From the NCBI GenBank assembly GCA_014729315.1, contig WJKD01000025.1, positions 1 to 10,122 on the forward strand: DNA of 10,122 nucleotides. The letters are read 5' to 3'. Origin of the DNA: Promethearchaeota archaeon (GTDB lineage Archaea; Asgardarchaeota; Lokiarchaeia; Sigynarchaeales; SOKP01). Positions 1 through 4,896 of the stretch are shown here, one piece after another. The position numbers and the translations under genes are program-made. The notes beneath the pieces are model-generated. The model had not been told where the DNA came from, did no database searches, and was given only the letters and a program-made list of their open reading frames with translations. Position 1 is the stretch's first letter, and each line of letters opens with the position of its first letter.

Positions 1-66
1 ATATGAGGTAATATGAGTTTAAATTTGTAATTAAAAGCAGAAAAAACCTTCGAGCCAAGCGACGAG

Positions 67-88
67 TATTTATATCTTACTTTTAAAG
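67..88 (+). promoter_or_regulatory. TATA-like element before the candidate RNA
   Basis: TATTTATAT at 67-75 and TTTTAAAG at 81-88 both resemble archaeal TATA boxes. They would place a start near 97-112, just ahead of the hairpin series. Such motifs are common in AT-rich DNA, so this is weak on its own. Confidence 0.3.
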
Positions 89-94
89 AAAAAA

Positions 95-312
95 ATAAAA
101 ATACCTCTTGCTATTATTTTTTGTAAGTTGATAGGAAGGTTCTTATTAGGATAAGAATTAGTCTAGCAGAGGTGAGGTACCCTCTTGCGATTTGCCGTTA
201 CGCTATTGAAGGATGCTTAGAATTAAATTAAGCGAACTTTTGTCAAGCAGGTTTGACCAAATTAAGTCCCTTTAGGGCTTCAAGAAGACGCTGAGTTCAT
301 GCGATTTTTAAT
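95..312 (+). ncRNA. Candidate structured non-coding RNA
   Basis: Seen in sequence: five short perfect or near-perfect hairpins follow one another. They are 140-157 (7 bp, 4-base loop), 166-188 (7 bp with one bulged T), 214-234 (5 bp plus two G-T pairs), 242-257 (5 bp) and 264-280 (6 bp including one G-T, 5-base loop CTTTA). A TATA-like stretch at 67-75 could place a transcription start near 97-100, and a T5 run at about 305-309 could end the transcript. The segment is richer in G+C than its flanks, as structured RNAs in AT-rich archaea often are. I looked for SRP RNA, RNase P RNA, tRNA and C/D-box hallmarks and did not find them. The boundaries are guesses and the strand is inferred from the signals. 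A decayed gene or chance folding remains possible. Confidence 0.33.
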
Positions 313-428
313 TCAAGATTATTATTAAAGAAACTTTCAAAAGGAGGAAACATTTCATATCGCTCGGAGTCCTAAATCTTAATCATTTGATAAAAAGGAA
401 AAGAAAGAAAATAACTGACATTTAAATG

Positions 429-434
429 AAAAAA
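429..434 (-). terminator. Oligo-U terminator after the 455-823 gene
   Basis: The minus-strand transcript would read U6 about 20 bases after the stop codon of the 455-823 gene (A6 on the plus strand). Archaeal RNA polymerase commonly terminates at oligo-U runs without a hairpin. Confidence 0.45.
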
Positions 435-454
435 TGGTAAGAGAAATTTCTTTA

Positions 455-823
455 TTAGGGATGTTCCTTTTCGAGATCAACCCTAATACTAATCAAAAAT
501 ATTACAGAATAAAGGGCACCAAGAAGCTTTTCGTTTTGGAGTTCCGAAACACTTTTACCGTCGTTTTTCTCTAGATAACTTTCCAATTTAGACTTCATCG
601 TAAACAGAAACTCTCGAATTTCATCATTTTCAACATCCTCGGGGTAGAACTCATCGATTACGCAAATAAATCCTTGAATTTCCATAGGATGTTTATATTG
701 AAACACATCCTCAACTAAGCGGAGGTATCCGTTGAAATCCCTATAAATATTATCCCAATTTATCCTTCTGTTGAGTTCATTTAGAAATTCGTCTATGTCG
801 TTAAAAATTTTAATTTCTTTCAA
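455..823 (-). CDS. Small acidic protein of unknown function
   Basis: The product is 122 residues and I do not recognise its family. It is acidic, rich in Glu, Asp, Asn, Ile and Leu, and appears mostly alpha-helical. A hydrophobic patch near residues 101-114 could be a buried helix; it is too short and too late to be a signal peptide. There are no metal-binding cysteine pairs or recognisable catalytic motifs. The start codon is TTG. An in-frame stop lies only two codons upstream, the next in-frame Met is about residue 47, and AGGAC sits 7 bases ahead of the TTG, so this start is well supported. The gene follows the MBL-fold hydrolase on the same strand across a 142-base gap with its own TATA-like box, so it may be separately transcribed. 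A T6 run follows the stop. The continuous frame and the start signals argue that it is real. Confidence 0.72.
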   Translation of the reverse strand: MKEIKIFNDIDEFLNELNRRINWDNIYRDFNGYLRLVEDVFQYKHPMEIQGFICVIDEFYPEDVENDEIREFLFTMKSKLESYLEKNDGKSVSELQNEKLLGALYSVIFLISIRVDLEKEHP

Positions 824-830
824 TTTTTAT

Positions 831-835
831 GTCCT
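831..835 (-). promoter_or_regulatory. SD site fixing a TTG start
   Basis: AGGAC on the minus strand lies 7 bases before the TTG codon at 823. With the in-frame stop at 827-829, it selects TTG as the only reasonable start of the 455-823 gene. Confidence 0.5.
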
Positions 836-875
836 AAATTTTTGTGTTTATAATTAAGAAGAAAAAATTTTCATC

Positions 876-885
876 CTTTATATAG
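876..885 (-). promoter_or_regulatory. TATA box for the 455-823 gene
   Basis: The minus strand reads CTATATAAAG here. The expected start, about 26 bases downstream, lies near 855 and gives a leader of about 30 bases that includes the SD site. Confidence 0.5.
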
Positions 886-965
886 TGAAAGAGAGGAGCA
901 TTTTTTTAATTTGTTAGTAGGTTAATAACATTAGAAAGATATTATGTAAAATATGTCCGAATAAC

Positions 966-1856
966 CTAATCCTCAATCTCTCCGATAGCTTTCAACCCAT
1001 CAATAAACCACTGCATTTCAAACTCCAGACCGTGAATATTCTCCTTATTATAAATTTCCGAGTTCGGGATGAAGGTCTCGTAATACTTCAGCGTGATGGA
1101 ATCCAAGGTGGGATTTTCCTGATACCACCGAATAATCGAGTTTTTTACATCAAAATGAAAATCCTCTACCTCGGAAACGATCTTTCGAAAATCCTCACCT
1201 TGCCAAACGCCGAAATGCCCTAACGATATTGAATCCAATTCTTTTTCCATTTCTTTCAGCTTTCTTAATGTTTTTATGTAGGCAGATTCATCGAAATCAG
1301 GGGGCACGAACTCGGGTAACATAGTATGTGGGCTTATTTTGTCGATAATTGCGTCGCCCACAAATATATTTCTATTCTTTGTGTCGAATATGGCAATACA
1401 ATCATGAGTGTGTCCGAAAAAATCGAGGATCTGTAATTCCAATCCGTTAAGATCCACGATATCCCCATCGTTTAACGGTGTGATGTATTCCATCGGCTCA
1501 ATATCGTACTCAAAATATTCGTTCATCTTTTCCGGATGTTTAAGGTTATCGATTGCATTTGCAGAGGCTAAAACCTCGACCTCAGCACTTTTCATCAAGC
1601 TCTCCAGCTTTCCAATTGCCTGAATGTGATCAAAATGGCTATGCGTTAGAATTATCTTGTGAATCGGAAAGAGTCCCCAATTCTGTAACTTTTTGACGAC
1701 CTTTCTTGCAGATAACTTAACGCCAGCATCAATCATAACTCTCTCACCTTCATTTTCAATTACGTAAAGCGAAAGTTGCCCCTGCAATCGAAAAATCATC
1801 CCGTCTACGAGATAGGAGTTATCGTTGAACTTACCCTCAGAACTTACGAAGACCAT
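966..1856 (-). CDS. Metallo-beta-lactamase-fold metal-dependent hydrolase
   Basis: The 296-residue product has the full MBL-fold metal site. The signature HSHFDH is at residues 72-77 after the IDAG strand (42-45). The third-motif His is in FGHTHD (H149), the bridging Asp is in FVGD (D168) and the late His is in LGHFG (H214). All expected ligands for a dinuclear zinc or iron centre are therefore present, and the enzyme should be active and cytoplasmic. The layout is closest to the glyoxalase II-like hydrolases. A helical C-terminal extension from about residue 225 to 296 goes beyond the core and may set substrate choice or dimerisation. The substrate (thioester, lactone, phosphoester or other) cannot be told from sequence. 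The ATG is supported by GGAGTGA at 1863-1869, 6 bases upstream, and by a TATA box at about 1906-1917. It is divergent from the tRNA deacylase gene; no functional link to it is evident. Confidence 0.9.
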   Translation of the reverse strand: MVFVSSEGKFNDNSYLVDGMIFRLQGQLSLYVIENEGERVMIDAGVKLSARKVVKKLQNWGLFPIHKIILTHSHFDHIQAIGKLESLMKSAEVEVLASANAIDNLKHPEKMNEYFEYDIEPMEYITPLNDGDIVDLNGLELQILDFFGHTHDCIAIFDTKNRNIFVGDAIIDKISPHTMLPEFVPPDFDESAYIKTLRKLKEMEKELDSISLGHFGVWQGEDFRKIVSEVEDFHFDVKNSIIRWYQENPTLDSITLKYYETFIPNSEIYNKENIHGLEFEMQWFIDGLKAIGEIED

Positions 1857-1862
1857 TTGGTT

Positions 1863-1917
1863 TCACTCCAGTCTATTTTTTTCCTTAATAGCTAATCATC
1901 CTTTAAATTTATAAAAC
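1863..1917 (-). promoter_or_regulatory. Promoter and SD of the MBL hydrolase
   Basis: The minus strand reads GTTTTATAAATTT at about 1905-1917, a good archaeal TATA box. It predicts a start near 1885. GGAGTGA at 1863-1869 is the SD, close to the archaeal GGAGGTGA consensus, 6 bases before the ATG. Confidence 0.55.
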
Positions 1918-1924
1918 TATTTAG

Positions 1925-1969
1925 TAAAGATTCAAAAATAAAAAATATCTCATTTTTCACGAATCTTTA
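1925..1969. repeat. Long imperfect inverted repeat
   Basis: The arm TAAAGATTC (1925-1933) is perfectly matched by GAATCTTTA (1961-1969). The inner arm AAAAAT (1934-1939) matches ATTTTT (1952-1957). Together they give 15 base pairs with a 3-base bulge (1958-1960) and a 12-base loop. It lies just upstream of the hydrolase TATA box, where a regulator-binding site would be expected. It is AT-rich, so chance is a real alternative. Confidence 0.5.
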
Positions 1970-2065
1970 TAATAATCCTCATCCAATAAGAAAAAAACGA
2001 CATAATTGTAATTGGTATAAAAAAACTAAAATATTGATAAAAAGCTTCTAAAGTTAAAAAAATCG

Positions 2066-2085
2066 TTAGTCCAAAGGGGACTCAA
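2066..2085. repeat. Short G+C-rich hairpin
   Basis: AGTCC (2068-2072) pairs with GGACT (2078-2082) across a 5-base loop, extended by two A-T pairs past a bulged C. It is one of the few G+C-rich spots in the divergent spacer. Its role is unknown. Confidence 0.35.
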
Positions 2086-2095
2086 TTAGCAGAAG

Positions 2096-2133
2096 AATAT
2101 AAACATATAAAGATATCACTATTAAATTAATAA
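2096..2133 (+). promoter_or_regulatory. Probable promoter of the YbaK-type deacylase gene
   Basis: TATA-like stretches ATATAAA (about 2098), CATATAAAG (about 2104-2112) and ATTAAATTAA (about 2121-2130) lie 35-70 bases before the ATG. The last would give an almost leaderless mRNA, which fits the absence of an SD site before this gene. The exact box cannot be chosen from sequence. Confidence 0.35.
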
Positions 2134-2165
2134 CTTACTAAAAGCTAGTCTAATAATAGAACAAA

Positions 2166-2636
2166 ATGATTGAGAAGACTCGAGAGATCATGAAGAAACT
2201 CGGGATTAAAGGAGAGATATTTGCCCATCCCGAGATTGATGGGATTCATTCCGAAACAGTCGCTAAAAAGTTAGGTGTCCCTTTACGCCGGATTATCAAA
2301 TGTCTTATTTTAAAATCAAAAAGAGGCGAGTCCATTGCCGCCGTTTTATTAGGCGAAGATAAGTTAGATATAAATGCATTAGAAATAATATCTGGCTGTA
2401 AAAAGCTTTCCTTTGCGTCTGAGGGTTTGGTTCTAGAAAAGACCGGATTCCGGGTGGGCGGCATCCCGCCTTTTGCCGTTATTGGAAAAATGCCGGTATT
2501 TGTTGATAAAAAAGTGCTTGAAGTGTCAAAATTAATTGGTTCAGGAGGCACGAGGTTTCACGGGCTCAAATTTAATTCAAAGGTGTTTAACCACTTAGAT
2601 TGCAAAATATGCGACATCTCTAAAGGTAAAGAATAG
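2166..2636 (+). CDS. YbaK/ProX-type aminoacyl-tRNA deacylase
   Basis: The 156-residue free-standing protein has the length and motif order of the YbaK/EbsC (prolyl-tRNA synthetase INS-like) editing family. This family hydrolyses mischarged aminoacyl-tRNAs, typically Cys- or Ala-tRNA(Pro), in the cytoplasm. Visible support includes the helix and strand segment HSETVAKKLGVP (28-39), a lysine in RRIIKCLIL (K45) at the position of the conserved functional lysine, the GGIPPF loop (98-103), and the glycine-rich GSGG segment (125-128) near the end. Which mischarged tRNA it clears is not decidable here. The start is fixed by an in-frame TAG two codons upstream (2157-2159). No SD precedes it, suggesting a short-leader or leaderless mRNA. 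It stands alone, divergent from the MBL hydrolase and convergent with the GNAT-like gene. Confidence 0.88.
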   Translation: MIEKTREIMKKLGIKGEIFAHPEIDGIHSETVAKKLGVPLRRIIKCLILKSKRGESIAAVLLGEDKLDINALEIISGCKKLSFASEGLVLEKTGFRVGGIPPFAVIGKMPVFVDKKVLEVSKLIGSGGTRFHGLKFNSKVFNHLDCKICDISKGKE

Positions 2637-2668
2637 TTATAAGCATCTCAGAGTCCTCCCATATGCTC

Positions 2669-2690
2669 CACCATAATCTAATAAATGGTG
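2669..2690. repeat. Inverted repeat between convergent genes
   Basis: CACCAT (2669-2674) and ATGGTG (2685-2690) form a 6-bp stem with a 10-base loop between the convergent deacylase and GNAT-like genes. On the plus transcript it is followed by A rather than U, so it is not a classical intrinsic terminator for the deacylase, though it could protect a 3' end. Confidence 0.3.
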
Positions 2691-2696
2691 TGAGAG

Positions 2697-2714
2697 AAAA
2701 AAAGGAGAAAAAAA
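2697..2714 (-). terminator. Tandem oligo-U terminator of the GNAT-like gene
   Basis: On the minus strand two U7 runs separated by four bases follow the stop codon of the 2738-3187 gene by about 23 bases. Two close oligo-U tracts are a typical archaeal terminator. Confidence 0.6.
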
Positions 2715-2737
2715 GTGTTATAGCAGCTCACATTTGC

Positions 2738-3187
2738 TTAGGGAGCGTATTTATATTGAACTTGGCTCTTGCCTCCGATCGTTGCTCGAGCGTCTTCCGT
2801 AAAACCTTCCTTTTCTAAAAGACTCTTGCTTTCCTCGTCGTTGTCATCCACTTTAACGAGAATACTCAAGGTTTTGTAGACTCCCTCGCCCGATTTAGCT
2901 TGCTTTTTCAAATCTTTTACAAAAGCCTTCATCATTTTCGACTTATGTTCGGGCATGAGCGTTGGGGAAATCACGTATCGGTCGTTTCCCGAGCCCATCA
3001 TTTGCCAGTAATACCCGATGACATCGTCTTTCAATTCGATCACCTTAGTAGGGAGGTTACCTTCGAATTGATTTCGTAAATATTCATTATCCGGATCGGG
3101 GACAGTCTTAGCAAAAATTTCCATTAACACTTCCTTATCATCCGGACTTGTCTCTCTCGTTGATAACTTAGCCATTTTTTTCTTCAT
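2738..3187 (-). CDS. Degenerate GNAT-fold acetyltransferase-like protein
   Basis: The product is 149 residues. The pattern is that of a GNAT domain: an N-terminal RETSPDD segment (11-17) with a following helix, a central beta-strand region VIGYYWQMMG (56-65), then a strand, a helix, and a late beta-strand with a helix ending in SLLEKEGFTEDA (122-133), like the family's typical LYEKxGF element. The acetyl-CoA pyrophosphate loop (Q/RxxGxG/A) is not evident; the equivalent stretch reads MPEHKSKMMKAF (78-89). It may not use acetyl-CoA, or may be a divergent member. The first ATG (3187) is at the expected transcription start for the TATA box at 3208-3215, so the mRNA could be leaderless. Met5 (3175) is an alternative start with an 11-base leader. 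The gene is divergent from the DUF6125-like gene and convergent with the deacylase. Confidence 0.72.
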   Translation of the reverse strand: MKKKMAKLSTRETSPDDKEVLMEIFAKTVPDPDNEYLRNQFEGNLPTKVIELKDDVIGYYWQMMGSGNDRYVISPTLMPEHKSKMMKAFVKDLKKQAKSGEGVYKTLSILVKVDDNDEESKSLLEKEGFTEDARATIGGKSQVQYKYAP

Positions 3188-3207
3188 CCATTTCCGAGTA
3201 ATTTAAC

Positions 3208-3215
3208 TTTATAAA
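3208..3215 (-). promoter_or_regulatory. TATA box implying a leaderless mRNA
   Basis: TTTATAAA is centred about 25 bases from the ATG at 3185-3187, the usual TATA-to-start distance in archaea. Transcription would therefore begin at or next to the first codon. There is no SD upstream. Confidence 0.5.
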
Positions 3216-3335
3216 TATCATCATAAACGAAAAAATAATCCCTTATTATTGTTTGCACTTCCAAAATCATGAAATAGAGGGATGAAATTATATCAAGGAG
3301 AATCAAAAGATTAAATTGAAATAATCGTTATATTC

Positions 3336-3375
3336 GATTATATTCAATATTCAAAACGCTTTCAAATTTATGAGG
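3336..3375 (+). promoter_or_regulatory. Promoter and SD of the DUF6125-like gene
   Basis: GATTATATTC at about 3336-3345 is a TATA-like box predicting a start near 3366. GAGG at 3372-3375 is an SD 5 bases before the ATG. The area has three near copies of a TATATTC-type motif (3329-3351), which may be chance in AT-rich DNA. Confidence 0.4.
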
Positions 3376-3380
3376 ATAAT

Positions 3381-3890
3381 ATGCTTATAGATGATTTATC
3401 CAAAGAAGAACTAAAAAACTTATTGGTTAAAAATTGGATGGCGCACGACGGCGCGTGGTTTTTGAACACCTACCTTCAATTTGGAATAGACAAGGCAAAC
3501 AAGTTAAATAAGAGGGCTATCAAAACCTTATCCATGTTTGAAACTTATAACGTGAAGAAACTAACAAAATTTGCGGATAAGGAAATCACCACCTTCGAGG
3601 AACTAAAGGACTACGTGATGGATATATTCAGCGTGTTGAAGGGGGATTTTATGGACTTCAGCTTGTCGTTCCCGGAAAAGAATCGCATCCACTGGGAGTT
3701 TCGCAAATGTTTTGCGCACGAGAGTATGAAAAAGCTCGGTGTTGAAGAACAATACAAGTGCGGCGTGATTTATCGGGTAAGCTGTTGGCTGAAAGAGTCG
3801 GGGATTAAACATAAGATCGAGCCCAAATTTAAAAAATGCCTCAAATTATCTCACGGAAAATGTGCCGGAGATTTTATCACATTCTTATAA
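3381..3890 (+). CDS. DUF6125-like cysteine-rich protein
   Basis: The 169-residue protein begins with a helix and the segment NWMAHDGAWF (18-27), followed by a GIDKANKLN-type stretch (35-43). From memory this is the hallmark of the DUF6125 family, found in anaerobic bacteria and archaea, whose function is not established. The C-terminal half carries five cysteines (110, 127, 135, 153, 161) and His158 in a SHGKCAGDF-type ending. These could coordinate a metal, but no standard Fe-S spacing is seen. There is no signal peptide or membrane segment, so it should be cytoplasmic. The ATG is supported by GAGG 5 bases upstream and the frame is intact. A T6 run at 3907-3912 follows the stop. It is divergent from the GNAT-like gene and 147 bases ahead of the next plus-strand gene, probably its own unit. 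Confidence 0.65.
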   Translation: MLIDDLSKEELKNLLVKNWMAHDGAWFLNTYLQFGIDKANKLNKRAIKTLSMFETYNVKKLTKFADKEITTFEELKDYVMDIFSVLKGDFMDFSLSFPEKNRIHWEFRKCFAHESMKKLGVEEQYKCGVIYRVSCWLKESGIKHKIEPKFKKCLKLSHGKCAGDFITFL

Positions 3891-3906
3891 ACAACTTAAT
3901 ACATGA

Positions 3907-3912
3907 TTTTTT
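3907..3912 (+). terminator. Oligo-T terminator
   Basis: A T6 run begins 17 bases after the stop of the 3381-3890 gene and precedes the promoter of the next plus-strand gene. It is a plausible archaeal terminator. Confidence 0.4.
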
Positions 3913-3978
3913 GAGTCTTAAACGAGTGAAGAAATCTTCATCGCTAAAAGTTAGATCCGATTAATAAGTTAAAAAACC

Positions 3979-3987
3979 CTATTTAAG
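3979..3987 (+). promoter_or_regulatory. TATA box for the 4038-4892 gene
   Basis: CTATTTAAG here would place a start near 4010 and give a leader of about 28 bases. The leader holds AGGGAT (4023-4028, 9 bases before the ATG); a second SD-like GAGG abuts the ATG and is too close to act normally. Confidence 0.4.
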
Positions 3988-4037
3988 ATGACAATTAATA
4001 TTGAAATTAATTTAAAAAAATTAGGGATACAAAGAGG

Positions 4038-4892
4038 ATGGATCTCGAGAAATGGAATTTTTTAGTGTCTATGGAAAAATATTACGAGTATAATCATTTT
4101 AGCTTAGATGAGTTAGCTCGAACAACGAATCTAAAGTTAGAAGAGATTGGAGCACGGATGGGTAAATATTTGGGTTGGGGTGTGTTTTTAATCTCCAACG
4201 ATAAGAAATATAAAAACTTAAAAAATAAACACATTGGAATAATCCACGAGAGAATGATTCAGAGTAGAATTATTCCACGAGAATTGTCTATAATTTACGC
4301 TTTAATCGAATTAAATAAGGAATACAATCTCGATTTCAGAAACCTTGATTCTTTGCATAAGAAAAGTATCCAGATAGAAATTAAGAAAATTTTGAAGATC
4401 ATGTTTCCCGAGGAGGAGGAAAGAAGATCCGAGATTAATGGGGAAACGATTGATTTAGTTGCGAAGCTTCTTGATTTAGGATTGACACAATCGCCTTGCA
4501 AAGAATGTGAGCAAGAATGCATTCTTAGATCTCCCGTTCAAATTTACCATAAAATGGGTATGGAAGTCACGATGGAAGACATAGAAGGAGATTTAATATT
4601 TAAGCGGCTAAAGGAATATTTTAAAGAGGACTTTATGGGCTTATACGGGTTCTGTTTATTAAGTGCTATCAACCAAATAATTAAGACAAACTTCGTACTT
4701 GTTAAAGATTTTTTAGCGGGAGATAAAAATTTTGCCGATTTCTCTCAATTTGAAAATTATCTAGACTTGCTCCAAGAAATAAGTTTCGACAAGGTTAAAT
4801 CGTATTGCGAAGGATGTGAGTCGTTAGAAGAAATTATTAATTTTATCAGGTTGAGGGACGAATATTTTTCCATACCTGAATCCGAAAAGTGA
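4038..4892 (+). CDS. Unrecognised protein with cysteine pairs and a possible N-terminal HTH
   Basis: The product is 284 residues and I do not recognise the family. Residues about 21-52 (a DELARTTNLKLEEI stretch, then LGWGVFL) resemble a winged-helix DNA-binding unit. The middle is charged and helical. A cysteine cluster C154-x2-C157-x3-C161 is followed by C206 and by C257-x2-C260. Three plus two cysteines, with one extra, would suit a zinc site or an Fe-S cluster. The spacing is not a standard ferredoxin CxxCxxCxxxC. No signal peptide or clear transmembrane helix is seen, so it is probably cytoplasmic. It ends 4 bases from the end of the convergent winged-helix Fe-S gene. The two genes share a general design (N-terminal HTH-like part, then cysteines), which hints at a related theme but is not evidence of homology. 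Confidence 0.75.
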   Translation: MDLEKWNFLVSMEKYYEYNHFSLDELARTTNLKLEEIGARMGKYLGWGVFLISNDKKYKNLKNKHIGIIHERMIQSRIIPRELSIIYALIELNKEYNLDFRNLDSLHKKSIQIEIKKILKIMFPEEEERRSEINGETIDLVAKLLDLGLTQSPCKECEQECILRSPVQIYHKMGMEVTMEDIEGDLIFKRLKEYFKEDFMGLYGFCLLSAINQIIKTNFVLVKDFLAGDKNFADFSQFENYLDLLQEISFDKVKSYCEGCESLEEIINFIRLRDEYFSIPESEK

Positions 4893-4896
4893 GATC

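Larger units (their letters stand above)
1..454. other. Intergenic region without a convincing protein gene
   Basis: No open frame of credible length with a start signal is visible on either strand. The left part (about 67-312) contains a TATA-like element, several hairpins and a T run, and is described separately as a possible RNA gene. The right part (about 313-428) is A-rich. It includes a strong SD-like AGGAGG at about 341-347 that is not followed by a usable ATG, GTG or TTG frame. Any gene whose end lies left of position 1 is not recognisable from the first bases. Confidence 0.6.
1857..2165. other. Divergent 309-base AT-rich spacer
   Basis: It separates the MBL hydrolase (minus) from the YbaK-type deacylase (plus) and has no coding frame. 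It contains the hydrolase promoter at its left end, a long imperfect inverted repeat at 1925-1969, a small G+C-rich hairpin at 2066-2085, and TATA-like stretches at about 2096-2133 that could serve the deacylase gene. Confidence 0.6.

Noticed and set aside
341..385. Small gene after the AGGAGG at 341-347
   Set aside because: No ATG, GTG or TTG lies at a suitable distance and the frames stop within a few codons.
1..454. SRP RNA, RNase P RNA or tRNA in the left region
   Set aside because: The conserved GGAAGGGAGCA-type SRP loop, the GAGGAAAGTC-type RNase P motif and any T-arm/anticodon pattern are absent.
1032..1623. Plus-strand open frames (1032-1223 and 1408-1623) opposite the MBL hydrolase
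   Set aside because: They are the antisense of a gene with complete catalytic motifs, with no SD or TATA support and low-complexity products.
2246..2551. Minus-strand open frame opposite the YbaK-type deacylase
   Set aside because: It is antisense to a clearly recognisable family and has no expression signals.
2669..2690. Intrinsic bacterial-style terminator of the deacylase gene
   Set aside because: The hairpin is followed by A rather than U on the plus transcript; the U runs belong to the minus strand.
3329..3351. Short tandem TATATTC-like motif as a repeat element
   Set aside because: It has only three imperfect copies in AT-rich promoter DNA, which is expected by chance.
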